This document shows positions 31,916 to 43,700 of a stretch of 64,000 bases of DNA, in pieces. The first letter of the stretch is position 1; each line of letters begins with the position of its first letter. Both the position numbers and the translations under genes were made by a program. Origin of the DNA: Lentinus brumalis (lineage: Eukaryota; Basidiomycota; Agaricomycetes; Polyporales; Polyporaceae); assembly GCA_001792895.1 (NCBI GenBank), contig MARA01000005.1, positions 1,364,001 to 1,428,000 on the forward strand. The letters are read 5' to 3'. Under the pieces are notes generated by a model that saw only the letters and a program-made list of their open reading frames with translations, was not told the DNA's origin and ran no database searches.

Positions 31916-34315
31916 CTAACGTTGCGCATTGTAGGGACGATTGCCCGACACATTATCCGCCCATTCCTGTCCCTCTGATGCATCGTTTTCTGCGCCTGCA
32001 ATGATCTGGTCCACCTCAAGCTCACTGCCAGATTCATTGTCTGTTGCAGTATTGGCAGTCAGTCAGCATAGCGGCAACTCTGGTATGAATATTTCTCCGA
32101 CCTTCGTCACATTCACGGTCTCGCGTATCGCTCTCTTCATGGAACAAATGTTTGATCAAAGCTGAATGCACAGATTATCATTGAACATTCGTCTGAAAAG
32201 ATGTCTGCAGCCGAACATACCTTCTTCGTCCTCATCCTCTGATTCAACCCCAAGCGTGTTTGAAGTGTCAGCAGTGCACTCGGAACGTGCCTTTTTGCGT
32301 GCCGAACCTAATGAATTTTCGGGTGAATTCAGACGTACAACGGGCCGTTATGAGATCCCAATCCCACCTGAAGATTCAAGCGGTGCATGCTTGCGCTTCG
32401 AAGGTTTCGAATGTGATACTAACACAACCACTGCTATTAATGACAGATAGATATGGGGACAAAGGCAAACATACCTCCTCCAAGTGCAGGCAAGAACGCA
32501 GATTGCTTGGTGATATGAGCTTGCCACGTACGCTCCGACTGTGCTCTTGTCTTGAAAAACTCTTTGGATTCAGGTCGGTGGCGCCATGTCTGAGGATAGA
32601 TACGGTGGCCGGCCTCATCCTCTACAGAGATGCACTTGCGCATGGCATCAAGGTCAATCTGAGGCTTCAGATGTGCTGGTATTTGCTTCATGAAGAAGGC
32701 AAATTTGGCCGCAGCACCCTGATACACCCATTGCAGATAAGCCTCCCGTGACGTCAACCATGGCCCAGCTGACAACCAGTTTGCGTTATTGGTCCACGCA
32801 ACCTCCTCATCATGGCTGTTGAAATTGAGTCTCCGGTTGCATGAGACTGAGGAATTGATGACACTTACGAACTGTGTATCATCTCCGGAGTCAGGCTGAA
32901 CAATTGGTCCTGAGGCATAGCGCCGTAACTGATCAGGGACTCCCCATTCAACATCGCGTTGGACGGGTAAGCCACGAAAACAAGGCGATACGACCACGGC
33001 TTGGGCTTCTGACCGACAGGCGCGGTAGGAGGAGAGCCACCGTGCAAGCGACGACCATTGAAGCAAACGGCCTTCAAACCATCTTGCACTATGGACCATG
33101 TGTGTGACACGTAAGTCTCATGCATGAATATTTGACACTGGCACTGGCAACTCACGAATGGCAGCTCCGACTTCGGCAAGCATGAACCAACCTGGATGGT
33201 CATCTTGATCCAGATCACTGAACGTAATCATGCAAGTATATCCGCCAGGAGAGTCGTGTTCATCTACATGCATGCCAGCGAGGGGGCCAAGGTCGTCTTG
33301 AAATTCGCTCGCTGACAAAACATCAGCAAATATCCAGAAAATAGATGGACATGATACCCACCAGCATTCTCGGTAGCCTCTTTTGTAGACGCGATATTGA
33401 GTTGAACCGTGGGGAATGCGCAGTTCTTGACACAGCCAATGCGAGGTAAATTCACAGCATCGGCTTGTTGCTCCAACGTCTCAGAAATGTACGTTGGACC
33501 CGCCTGGAGGGCCGTCATAGCCAGAGGGGCAACTGCCTGCAATGGCGTAAGATAATGAGTAATTAGAATAGATATGAACGTACCTGAAGAGCCTCCAAGC
33601 GGATGTCATGATGAGTTGTTGCGCCAGCTTTCGGAATCTTCGCCCCGACCGTAGGTCCGACAAGATTGCGTGGAACTTGCACGCTTTGAGCCAGCGTATG
33701 ACACCGTTCAGACTTGTCAATGTGCTTCGCGTGTTCGCTGCATTCATACTGAGTACCGCCGTGCCACTCGCCATTAACAAAGCGAGGCTTGAGACCGTCC
33801 CGATCTTTCCGTTCGCCAAGAATGGAGAGCCGCGCTTTCGTCATGCTCTTAATAATGTCGGCTTCTATCAAGTGTCTAATCGAACTATCAGCATGCCGAT
33901 ACCATGCTCCTGTCGAGAGATATACGCACTCGGGCAACACCCATGCTTGAATATTGTCATCGAGTGGATCGCCAGATCCAAAGACGTCCCGTGCGAATAA
34001 GAAATCGCCCGCTACCATGCGAAAAAAGCCTGCAGACATGGTTAACAACAGCTGTGCACTGCTGGGCTTGCACAAATGACACAAACCTGCATCTTTCACG
34101 CCTTTGTCCGTACCCGAAGGGAGTTTGAGAACGTCTTTGATGTAGCGATAGAACGCGCGACTGAAAGACGATTCGGTATTGTGCATGTAGATAAGAACAC
34201 GGCCGACATCCCCTGAGAGATGCGACAGCAACGGATGACTATTGCATTCCCAAATCATTGGCAACACTGGGTCGCGCCCGGGCAAATCCAATAGACGACC
34301 CTGCGGAGGCGGCAA
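31916..34315 (-). CDS. TET/JBP-family 2-oxoglutarate/Fe(II) dioxygenase, copy 1
   Basis: TET/JBP enzymes hydroxylate 5-methylcytosine or thymine in DNA; Agaricomycetes have expanded sets. After MIWECNSHPLLSHLSGDVGR the exons join in phase: KDAG|FFRMVAGDFLFARD; HHDIRLEALQ|AVAPLAMTALQAGPTYIS; then GMHVDEHDSPGGYTCMITFS (iron ligands His and Asp of HxD, DNA near 33253-33276), HPGWFMLAEVGAAI|LQDGLKAVCFNGRRLHGG (distal iron-ligand His near 33040) and PWSYRLVFVAYP (Arg for 2-oxoglutarate near 32985). The order HxD, PG.F.L..(G), F.G.R.HGG.PP..P.G, W.YR matches the fungal TET/JBP pattern. The C-terminus is HDEEVAWTNNANWLSAGPWL, a basic nuclear-signal-like stretch (SKPSKRKHAP, SARKKARSE) and an acidic tail ending at TAG 31916-31918. 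About 590 aa. The start is uncertain: an extra N-terminal exon is possible. Copy 1 has Pro and copies 2 and 3 Leu at the codon containing 32382. Confidence 0.8.
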
Positions 34316-34904
34316 AGGAGCACGAGCTGGGCCGCCGAATCCTGGTCAGTTCAACATACCACCTACAGAGGTGTGCAACATACGTGGAGCCGGGGGAGAC
34401 GTGTTGCCCTTCCGCGCAGTACGTGGATGTCGCGGCGGCATCTATATGTACGATCAGAATATTCCCGGACACCAACAGATGTAGACAACGCGCCTTGGTA
34501 ACGCGATGAAGGAAGAGGGAGAACCTGAGGTGGTACAACCACCGTCAAGCGTGGAATGGTGATGTGAATATAGGGGTGGTCGTAGACGTGCGAGCGTACA
34601 ACCAATGTTGGTGTACGAACTTTGGTTGAACAGCTGTGGATGAGAATCAGACTGATGCGTGCATGAAGCATGACATGGCATGAAGCAAGACATACCAACG
34701 TCGACTGTGAGATGGGGAGGTGCGAGACGAGGCGGGCGCAGTGAAAGTATGGGGAAGAGGTGGGCGAGCTGAAGGCATCCATGAGCTTATATAGCTGCAA
34801 CATCGAGCGGAAACGCCGCAAATGGTGTGATGCAGCCATCAGACAGGGGCCCGGGGACGGAATCACAGGCCCATGCACCGGGTCATGTGGGTACTGGACA
34901 GGGG

Positions 34905-34959
34905 CAGAACTCCCGCCGGAGGCGACACAGATCTGTGTCGCCCTCCGGCGGGAGTTCTG
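34905..34959. repeat. long palindrome, copy 1 (one base short of perfect)
   Basis: Arms begin CAGAACTCCCGCCGGAGG and meet at ACAGATCTGT. In copy 2 the two 28-base arms are perfectly complementary with no loop; in copy 1 one G is missing from the left arm (ggaggcg rather than ggagggcg), leaving a single bulge. Confidence 0.9.
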
Positions 34960-34994
34960 ACATAGGGGGTGCCTTGTGTGTCGCCAACGAGCAG

Positions 34995-35035
34995 CTGAAG
35001 ACGTGCAGGATGGTGACACACCTGCAGGTCTTCAG
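34995..35035. repeat. second stem-loop, copy 1
   Basis: CTGAAGACGTGCAGG and CCTGCAGGTCTTCAG form a 15-base stem with one mismatch around an 11-base loop, starting 35 bases after the long palindrome. Present unchanged in copy 2. Confidence 0.8.
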
Positions 35036-35968
35036 TGTTTGCAGGGGGTGCGAGTCGCATGCCGGTGGTTGGAATATGACGGCCTGCCGCTACGAGCCGG
35101 CAGGGGCTGCCAATGCCCATAGGATGGCAACATATTCGACGCACGAAACTGATACGCACCTGGGATGTTCCGACGCGACGCGGTGCGCATGTTGCCGTCC
35201 GGGTTCCTCACGGTGCTCTTGAATGCACGGGCCGCTCACCACCGCCTCGACAGTCCTCCTTGCGCCCCCAGCATCCCAGCGCAAACAGCGCCATCCGGTG
35301 TTGGTGGTGTTCGTCTTGCCGCCGTCTGCAGATCAGAGGTACGCGGTGTCGTGATCGGATGCGGGATTGGACGGTGTCCGCGCGAGGCTACGCATAGCAA
35401 GCATCGTGTGAGATAGGCAGCGTAGAGGAGGGAGGGAGGACTCACCTGAGTGTCACTGCGGGCAGCTGTGACGATGCTGGAGCTTGCGCGCCGCCGAGAC
35501 GACATCAGGGCAAGTGAGCATGTCGTGCTCAACGTCTCGCACAGAATCGGCAGGTATGATGAGGGAGTGTGTGAGAAGGGAGTGTTCGAGCCGGTGGCAG
35601 CATGGATGAGCGAACGCACGTGCAGCAGCAGGCGCCCAAACCTTATTCCCGGTTTGGAAACCAAAACATATGTCAGCTGGACTTTGATTGACTTGCTACA
35701 GCCCACCACCATCGCACGAACTTCTGAAGATCCACCCTCGGCGTGAGTGCGCTCTGGCTTCATACGGCGCAACGGTACTCACAGAAGCGTAATCACCAGG
35801 GGATATCATATTGCGTGTACGCCGGTGGACCGACCCCTGAGGATCGCACGTCGGCTGGCAAGGGTTGTACCCTTCTAGCGCACGCAGACGTCCAGTAGCT
35901 TCAGACACGCGCGTAACTCATCAAAACCGCTCCGAAGACTCGTGCAGTACGCCTCCGGCATCGCTACC

Positions 35969-38706
35969 ATGTCAGCCTCACAGGACTGGTACGTCTTTAC
36001 ATTGTGAACCGAGGCGGTATCTGACGAGTTTTGCGACAGGCGCAGGACTGCATATACGTTGGTCGACCATCGCGGACGGGTCTTTACGACCACCAATGTC
36101 CCCGCCGCAATCCACTTGCCGCAGTCGGCCGATCCAAACCCAGAACTCAACAAGAACCTTCGCGAGCTTCAAAGGCCGCAATTCATGATTCCACGGTTCC
36201 CTGAGATGCCCTTCCTCATGAACATCACACCTCTTGATGACCCGCTTCTCTCGCGTCTCGCCGTGCACGACGCATCCCTCCGCGCACACGAGTATGCCTC
36301 AGGATGGGCGCTGCAAGATGATATCAGACATTCATGGACGCGCCTGGAGAAAGGCCTTTGCTATATTTCAGACGTGCTTTTCGAGGCCTTACACTCGCCG
36401 GAATCACAGGCCGTCCGCAACAGAGAGAACTGGGAGACCCCGAGTGACTGCGGATACCGTGGAATGTTCAGCTCCGAGTATCGGGCGACTCGTGCAGCCC
36501 GGCGCGCTCACGTTGCGTTCCTGTTCCTCGCCGCACGATGCTCTTTGGCAGTAGCGGTGTGGCAGATGGCAGATCCGCCCGTCACCGGGACAGTGCCCGC
36601 ATGGTACCGCTTCCTCATAGACCGGAATGTTCCCGTCAGCTGGGCCGACACCCTGCGACGCTCTGCTGTAACGGACTTCAATATAGGCATGCGCGTAGGG
36701 GCCGGTATCGATCTTTCCACCTGTCCGTGGCCCACATTGATTCCCACCCTCCGTGCTGCCCGTGTACCCTTGTATATGTACTGGGGTGGTGACGACGCTG
36801 AATTAATCCTCATGCGCGCATGGCAGGACTTTCCGAACTTGCGCGATCTCATGCCAACACGCACAGATCTGGCCTGCGCACGCACTCATGCATCCGGGAG
36901 GCTAGTATTTCACCTATACAAGGATTCAATATCGCGCGACCATCCAGACCCAGCAGGAAATCTGACGACTCCCCCGTTTGGTCCGTTCCAGTACCCCGGA
37001 GAAACACGGGCTCAATTCTTCGCGCGGACAGAGAGATCCCAGCAGTCTCTGCGTCTGCGGGAGAAACCCGACGGCCTGGCCTTGCGAACCGCTCGCGAGA
37101 AGCATGTGACGGAAAGCCCTCTCCCTGATCGTCGCACACGAGTCTACATATGGACACGAGCTGGCAACATCTACCCAGACGCTCCGCTGAAGTGGCATGA
37201 GCAAGACTACAGGCTGGCCGTACCACCAAGCGCAGTTCCGAATCTATTCAAAGTCCACCCGCAGGCGTACCGCCGATACAACTCGTTCTTCAACGAATGG
37301 GATCTGTGGTTTCCGGCATCTGTGAACCAAGCTGATCTGCTCACTCCCGAGGCGGGCTGGGACACCAATGTATGCACGCCAATTGATCATGCGTTGGAGC
37401 TTGCCCCAACACCGGACGCACACAAAGCACTGTCCAAGGTCACCCGTACGGACGCCGAGCTGGCCCTGCGTGAAGATGTTCAAGCTCTCTACCCTTCGAC
37501 ATGCACGGCACGCGGGGTTGAAGTCTTGTTCGTGGAAGGCTTTGTCGATATGTGGTATGGTGTACGTCCGAGCTCCGAGGACTTCTCCACGGTTCCCTGT
37601 GACGCGTACATCAAGGACGTGCACAGAATCCTCGGAATAATGGAGAAGGACGTGCCCTCAGACCCGGGGATGCGTCGTTCAATGGCTGCTTGGATCTGGG
37701 CGATGCTTCAGGAGGATCCCGATGCTCGCATCCTGACTGCGACAGGCGACCTGTCCGTCAACTCACCACACTCCCTATGCGCGGAAGCGATGCGCATCCG
37801 TCGTCGTATCAGTGTGCATGCATACGACGCTGAAGACGGCGATGGGACGGCCTGGAAGTTTGTTGTGCAATATGCCAAGGATCCCATTGACCAGGCATGG
37901 ATACTGTGCACGAACGCGTGCGCGGTCCTCTTCCTCGTTCGTCATCCCGATCTTGAGACGAGTCAGGATGCTGCCCGGCACCTCGTCCTGTGCGGTGTAC
38001 CTTTCAATACTGTCATCAAGAACCGTGCAGTTTCGACGTGGTCCTCCGCAGATGCACCGTCACGATACATTCCAGGCTCAATACCATCCGCGTACACGGC
38101 TGGCGCAGACGATTACCGGACATACACGGCGCGGGTAGGAGAGTTGCTGCACCGCCCGCGGGTGCGTGCGGCGTTCTTGCAAGGGGGCATCGTCTGGCGG
38201 CTTGTGTTGGAGGCCGTTGGCGCAGACGAGGATCTACGTGAGCGGTTCTTCGACGGAGTATGTGATGGACCTTCCGCGACGGGACTTGATTGTGTCGCCT
38301 CGACAGAGGATGAGCGGTGGTTTGATGACAGCCTTTCTATGTGGGAGCTGGATACAATTTGTGGGGTTTACACGGTATATACAGGTGCGCACGCCGGTGC
38401 TGGACACCATATTTGCCTCACGCTGACAGTTGCTTAGGCTCTGGTACACAGACCGCAAATCTATCCTGGTGGCCACCGCACACGGTTTGGAAGGTGTCGG
38501 GTATGTGGTCGGGAATATGGACTCCGTGGAATGAGGAATGGTTCGGGACGCGCCTTGCAGCGATTCAGAGTGGGAAGGCAGGGCCGAAGAACTACAGCAC
38601 CTGGAAAGACTCGTTGAAGTCACACAAGCAGGCCAGGAAATTGAATCGGCAAGTGAGCGAACGTAGCGTACAGTTTGTGAGGGACTTCCTTGTACAACAA
38701 AGCTAG
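35969..38706 (+). CDS. Agaricomycete orphan-family protein, 877 aa, copy 1
   Basis: Function unknown. Three exons join in phase: 35969-35988 (MSASQD), 36040-38384 and 38438-38706, with 51- and 53-base GT-AG introns. The joined start reads MSASQDWRRTAYTLVDHRGR and VFTTTNVPAAIHLPQ. Recognisable blocks of this multi-copy Agaricomycete family are a helical stretch around AHVAFLFLAARCSLAVAVWQ, MYWGGDDAELI, a long middle with NSFFNEWDLWFPASVNQADL, HLVLCGVPFNTV, AAFLQGGIVWRLVLEAVG, ELDTICGVYTVYTGSGTQTA and NLSWWPPHTVWKVSGMWSGI. The end has EEWFGTRLAAIQSGKAGPKN, then W and a basic tail. I know the end block (SWWP...W..SG...G.W....E.WF..RL..I..G) from many uncharacterised basidiomycete proteins. No catalytic motif is evident. 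It reads towards the right inverted repeat, about 180 bases away. Its presence inside a mobile unit offers one route for the family's expansion. Confidence 0.7.
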
Positions 38707-38888
38707 CAATAGTAGCGCATACTCAATGTGGTGCATATAGTATGTGGCTGATGTTGATACGATAATAATAAGGCGGTAAGAAATGTGTTGATTACATGTT
38801 GTAAGGGATGGGATTAACTGAAGGAGAGGAGGTGTCAGGAGTGACCGGGGTCTCAAGGCGGCTATCATCGGCTATCACATTGTTTGTA

Positions 38889-38908
38889 GCTGAGCACTCC
38901 CTGTTGCA
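38889..38908 (-). repeat. right terminal inverted repeat, copy 1
   Basis: GCTGAGCACTCCCTGTTGCA, the reverse complement of the left repeat except for one base. Immediately before it, CGGCTATCA occurs twice (38859-38867 and 38869-38877) as a 10-base-period direct repeat. Confidence 0.85.
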
Positions 38909-38916
38909 GTACCTAT
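38909..38916. other. 8-bp inter-copy junction 1
   Basis: gtacctat lies between the right repeat of copy 1 and the left repeat of copy 2. The same 8 bases occur at junction 2. They could be a target duplication, a coupling sequence of a circular form, or four terminal bases from each end. Confidence 0.7.
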
Positions 38917-38936
38917 TGCAACAGGGAATGCTCAGC
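38917..38936 (+). repeat. left terminal inverted repeat, copy 2
   Basis: Identical to the left repeat of copy 1, including the adjacent CTCAGC/GCTGAG hairpin. Confidence 0.85.
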
Positions 38937-39194
38937 TTCGTAGCGCTGAGAAATATGTCCATATAAGGATATTGTTTGGCGCTGCCGCACACGGCACGGT
39001 CCAGGACCCCGGAAACCCACATAGCGGTGCACTTATATACATTGTTACATCAGAAGCTAATGGTCAATAGTCACTGTTTACAAATGCGACCTAATCAACA
39101 CGTTCAACCTTGCCTTCCTCGTGAGCTATCTTCACGTTGTCGATGGCTGACTTTGTAACCATCGGGAGCGACTGACGAACTTCTACGGCAAGAT

Positions 39195-39419
39195 GTGAGT
39201 GCCTCTATTGTCACTTGAACTCAATACTTACCAACTTCATTCCGAATAGTGTCTTTCAAATCGCAATGGCGCGAACCAAACACACCCAAATCGTCCTTTG
39301 AACCGGACGGACGATCCTCTGACGTTCCATCCGGATTCTTCTGGGCAAGATCTCCTGCTAGACGGTAAGTATCACTGCATATAAGTGATAGAATACTAAC
39401 CATTGTTGCCAATATTCAG
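39195..39419 (+). other. short spliced transcript-like segment, copy 2
   Basis: Same two intron-like sequences with GTGAGT and GTAAGT donors and a TACTAAC branch site. Carries T at 39326 where copy 1 has C, changing Ser to Phe in the longest joined frame. Confidence 0.4.
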
Positions 39420-39511
39420 CTGTACGGTAGGGAAAGCGTGTGACATTGTTGGTGCGGTGATATGGCACGCACTACTGACTATATATGTTCAGGCCCACAC
39501 TCTCCCTCTTC

Positions 39512-40308
39512 CGCCCTGCTCCCGCGCTGCCCGCGCTCCCGCTCCTGCTCCCGCTCCCGCTCCCGCTCCCGCGCCCGCTCCTGCTCCCGCTCCCGCTCCC
39601 GCGCCCGCGCCCGTGCCCGCTCCCGCTCCCGCGCCCGCGCCCGTGCCCGCTCCCGCTCCCGCGCCCGTGCCCGCTCCCGCTCCCGCGCCCGTGCCCGCTC
39701 CCGCTCCTGCTCCCACTCCCGCTCCCGCTTCCGCCCCTGCTCCTGCTTGCTCTCCCGCCATCTGTACCACATGGTCGCCATCTGCCGCCCCTGTAGGCTC
39801 CACCTTCCACCTTGTCTCCCGTCTCTCGTCTCCCGTCTCCCATCTCCCGCCTCTCGTCTCCCGTCTCCCATCGCCCGTCCCCTTCTGTCTCCCGTCTCCC
39901 GTCTCCTGTCTCCAGTCTCCCGTCTCCCGTCGCCCGTGTCCCGTGTCCCGTGTCCCGTCTCCGTCTCCCGTCTCCGTCTCCCGTCTCCCGTCTCCTCGTC
40001 TGCCTGTCTGCCTCGTCTGCCCGTCTCCCGTCTCCCGTCTCCCGTCTCCCGTCTCCCGTCTCCCGTCTCCCGTCTCCTGTCTCCTGTCTCCCTCGCCCGC
40101 CCATCGCCCGTCCCCTTCTGTCTCCCGTCTCCCGTCTCCTGTCTCCAGTCTCCCGTCTCCCGTCGCCCGTGTCCCGTGTCCCGTCTCCCGTCTCCCGTCT
40201 CCTGTCTCCCGTCTCCGTCTCCCGTCTCCGTCTCCCGTCTCGTGTCTCCCTCGTCCGCCCGTCGCCCGTCTTCCGTCTCCCGTCGCCCGTCGCCCGCCCG
40301 TCGCCTAA
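39512..40308. repeat. compound minisatellite, copy 2
   Basis: The hexamer part matches copy 1. The heptamer part is 28 bases shorter overall: one block of CCCGTCT units is missing after the CCCGTGT run, and a run of seven uninterrupted units is present near 40020-40070. Confidence 0.9.
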
Positions 40309-40792
40309 CTCCTTGTCTTCCTGACAACTTCTCCACCGTTCCCCATGGCCTGTTCTCGAGCTCCTCGTCTACCTGTCTGCTCTGGCTCGCCGGTTTGCCG
40401 TTGTCTGTTTTCCGTCGCCCGCCTCCTGGTCTCCCTCTCGGCCATCTCGTCTGCCTGTCTTCTGTCTTCCGTCCCAGTCTGCCCTCTCCTCGTCTGCCGT
40501 TGCCCTGTCTGCTTGCCTGTCTGCCACCTCCTGACTTTGATCTACTGTTACCGTTGCCCACCTCCCGTTCTCCTCCTGCTGCTCCCCCTGTTGCCCGTTG
40601 CCCATGTACTATGCATGTTGGCACAGTGAAGGAGTCTTCTTTGGTGTTCACGAAGTAGGTGGTCACGAGGAGTGGCTACGTCATCGTATACTATCTTGTG
40701 GCGTTGAAGGTACAGTTGAATTAACGAGCCATATGTACTTATATGCGTATGTAACATGGCATCATAGGCGGGCAATAGCATCGGTGTACGTA

Positions 40793-43700
40793 TCACGGAT
40801 CAGACGGCCGGACGACAGGTTCTAGCCGGAAGTGACGGCAGAAGTGGTTGCAGACATGTCTCTGGACGAAGACATCGTAGCCAGAATTGCCCATTGCAAA
40901 CAACTGGTCCCCGAGTCGTCTGATTGTGAGTCTATTAGCACATGAATGCCATGCAAATAGAATCAAACGCACGGATGTGTGACAATTTGCGGGTCCGTCA
41001 AGTATTTCCCCGAGCCTAGGTACACCGTCAGCATTAAACATATATGCACGTAATGGCCGCAGGCTTGTACCTTGGTAGTCGGTGACAAACACCATGCCCT
41101 CCGTGAGGATAAACTGGACATGCTGCGTAAAGGACAGAAACTCGGCAATGGCATAGATAGCCTCGCCATCCTTGAGGTCTTCTTTGGGCCGTAGAGGCAT
41201 TGGCGAGTCGTTGTTGATGTACTTGACAAACCGTCCTTCAATTGTGCGCTCAACAAGGTATACGTTGCCCGTGGGGTCCTTGCACAACCCCGCCTCTACG
41301 AAGTCAAGGTCCCATGGTATCTTGAATGCTGGCTCGCCAACCTCCTTCACGAGTTCGTCAAGGTATACATACACCTCCTGCAGTAAGGCCCTGGCCCAGA
41401 CCAAACAGCGGGCCTCTGTATGCAGCAACCGTGCCTGCTTTGTGCCCGTGTGAGGGATGCGTCTCTGGGGGTCTGCTGGCGTGGCGTACACCGTTTGCTT
41501 GGCACAGACATCTAGCACTTCTCCGGCCGGTGCACCGAGGATGCCATCGGTGCGTGATGAGATTGTTCCAAACCAGGCCTTTTTAAACGTCCCCAGCTTC
41601 GCATTCTTGTTCGTCTTCTTCAGTCGCAGTGTGGCAGGGACCTGTGCGAGGATTATCTCGAGCCCGCTGTCCCCAGGTCGGCATAGGTCTGCGTATGGGA
41701 GCGCTGCGACGGGATGGAACTCGACTGTAATGGCATCCAGAGACACTGGACGTATTGAACGTAATTCATCAGGTTTTGGTCATTCGAGGTGCCAGCGTGT
41801 CATGTATACGTACATATGTCTTCGATTGCACTTGCCGAGTGTGCATTCAGGGCCTTGAGGGCCGCTGTCAAAGTGGCACGTGGAACAGACGAGGCAGCTG
41901 CACCCCTGGCACGAGAGGCTAGGATGACATTCCCCACATGGGCTGAGGCAGCCAGGTGGTCGGGGTTGGGCAGGCTGTCGATGGGACTACTGCGTGAGGC
42001 GCCGGCGTGGTCGTCTAGTGGTTTTGTCTGGAGAGACCTCGAAGACATCACCCGTCCCGGAGACCTGGTCGCACCCTGTCCGTCGACCTGGTTCGGAACG
42101 CATAAGCACAGCCGGCATCCCTAGATCGCATCTGGAACGCACCGTATTGTTCACGCTGGGCCCACTGCGCTTTTGTGTCGGAGTACGATGAGTCGAGAAC
42201 GGACGGGGTGTCGCCTTGCGAGGAGTCGTACGGGCTAGTGTGGTGTTCTTCTTAGACTCGGAGACCTCGGAGTCGCTGTCCGACAATTCGTACACCGTCG
42301 GTAACTGCATATGTAGAACTGTAAGCATTCCAACTCCTGCAAACGTGCCAGTTTTACCTTTGCATGCTTATCATGTCCCGTTTTGCGTAGCTTGGCAGGC
42401 TTGGTAGGTGACGCAACATGGAGTCGCTAATTCGCAGTGTACAAAATCAATACACGAGTCACACGGGTGAGATTATATGTTTCATACCTTTTTGTTTTTC
42501 CCGGCATTCGGGTCAAGAACGAGCTCCGCGATTTTGCCATAGCCCAGGGGGCTAATAGCAAGCTGGCGGGTCTCGATCTCTTCGATATGTGCTTCCACTT
42601 GCGCGAGTTTATCTGGCTCCAGCTCAAGTTGGACTACCCACGGGTTCTTGGGTGCCTTGAACGCAACTGAGACAACACCCTTCCGTCGCGACTCGACTAG
42701 GAATCGCTCGTAGATCACATCGTATTGGACAGCCGCCATGCCACCTCCTGCCAGTTTGGCCCAACCAGAGTCACGAAGCACAAAGAATGCGGCAGGGTCG
42801 TCAACTGGGAAGCCACAGGTACGTTTGTGCCACTTCTCCCGGAGGCTCTCAAACCCCAAGTTGGCCAGCTGAACGGACCCGATGTGGGCGTCGACACCAT
42901 GAACACCCTCGAAAAGGTTCTATAGCCCATGATCATGATCAGTTCAAGCTGCCAATACATGGATGCGATCAGTGGCAAACGCACCCCCCACATCTCTCCT
43001 TTCTTTTTACCCTCGGGCTGTGTGACGATCTCGAACTGAAGGGGCACGAGTTCACGGAGGGAGCTATGCATGGAATTGCTGACCATTCGGGCGCGATGTG
43101 CACCATACTGCAGGTGATTGGGTGTATATCCCTGGAGGTTGAGCCCCGATATTGCTGACAAGGCCCCGGTCTGGGTTACCACCGGCTGAACGTGTTTGGG
43201 CGCTAGGTCAAGTGTAAGGACCGGCAAATTTCAAGGACAGAGCTTGACTACATACCTGGCAGGTGTACCACATTATGCGGGGCAGTGTTAAGGAGAGGGG
43301 AACGTGCATACGGATCCATCTGCGCGACTTGCATGTGCGGAACAGATGGCCCAAATGTCTGCGAAGTGGGGCGTCCACCAGGAATAGCGACAATAGGGCC
43401 AGGGCCTGTAAGCCAGATTTATTAATTGCAAACATTAGTGTAGTAAATGTGCACACTCACCGACAGCCTGCACTGGTGTTGTCGGTACTAACAAAGCTCG
43501 CTCAGCCCCAGTTAAAAATTTCAGCATATGTCACCGCTCACCTCCACGCATGCCGTCCGAGACTTGCTGCATGCGGCCTGCAGCTGCACTTGCTGAAGTA
43601 AGAGGAAGCACTTGGCCATAATGACTTTGTTCTACATCTGCCAGCGTGAGGCTCAATATCTTCCCCACGGCACGAGCGAAGCGAGGAGGCTGTCTACCCC

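Larger units (their letters stand above)
34316..35968. other. non-coding segment between divergent genes, 1.65 kb, copy 1
   Basis: Separates the dioxygenase (-) and orphan (+) starts, so it holds both promoters. It contains a TATATA at 34788-34793, the long palindrome and the second hairpin listed below, and most of the small indels that distinguish copy 1 from copy 2 (near 34770, 34857, 34920, 35500). Open frames are short and not supported. The concentration of secondary structure suggests a replication, recombination or regulatory site. Confidence 0.45.
21841..38908 (+). mobile_element. large TIR element, copy 1 (complete, 17,068 bp)
   Basis: Bounded by near-perfect inverted repeats of about 20 bases with TG...CA ends. 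Gene order: small spliced segment, minisatellite, alpha-kinase (-), integrase-core transposase (+), unrecognised gene (-), TET/JBP dioxygenase (-), non-coding segment with a 56-bp palindrome, 877-aa orphan protein (+). The same unit repeats head-to-tail from 38917 and 55969. I see no polymerase B, packaging ATPase, capsid or tyrosine recombinase, so it is not a Polinton, virus or Starship of known type. I also see no KDZ transposase. Copy 1 differs from copies 2 and 3 at a few bases (for example 22250, 25646) and in minisatellite length. The reading frames appear intact, which with the high identity points to recent activity. Superfamily assignment is open. Confidence 0.85.

Noticed and set aside
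21841..38908. Polinton/Maverick, giant virus or Starship identity for the 17-kb unit
   Set aside because: No PolB, packaging ATPase, protease, capsid or tyrosine-recombinase motifs were found in any frame, and the genes are heavily spliced.
38881..38940. Intrinsic terminator hairpin at the unit junction
   Set aside because: The inverted repeat consists of the two element ends meeting, not a transcription terminator, and the organism is eukaryotic.
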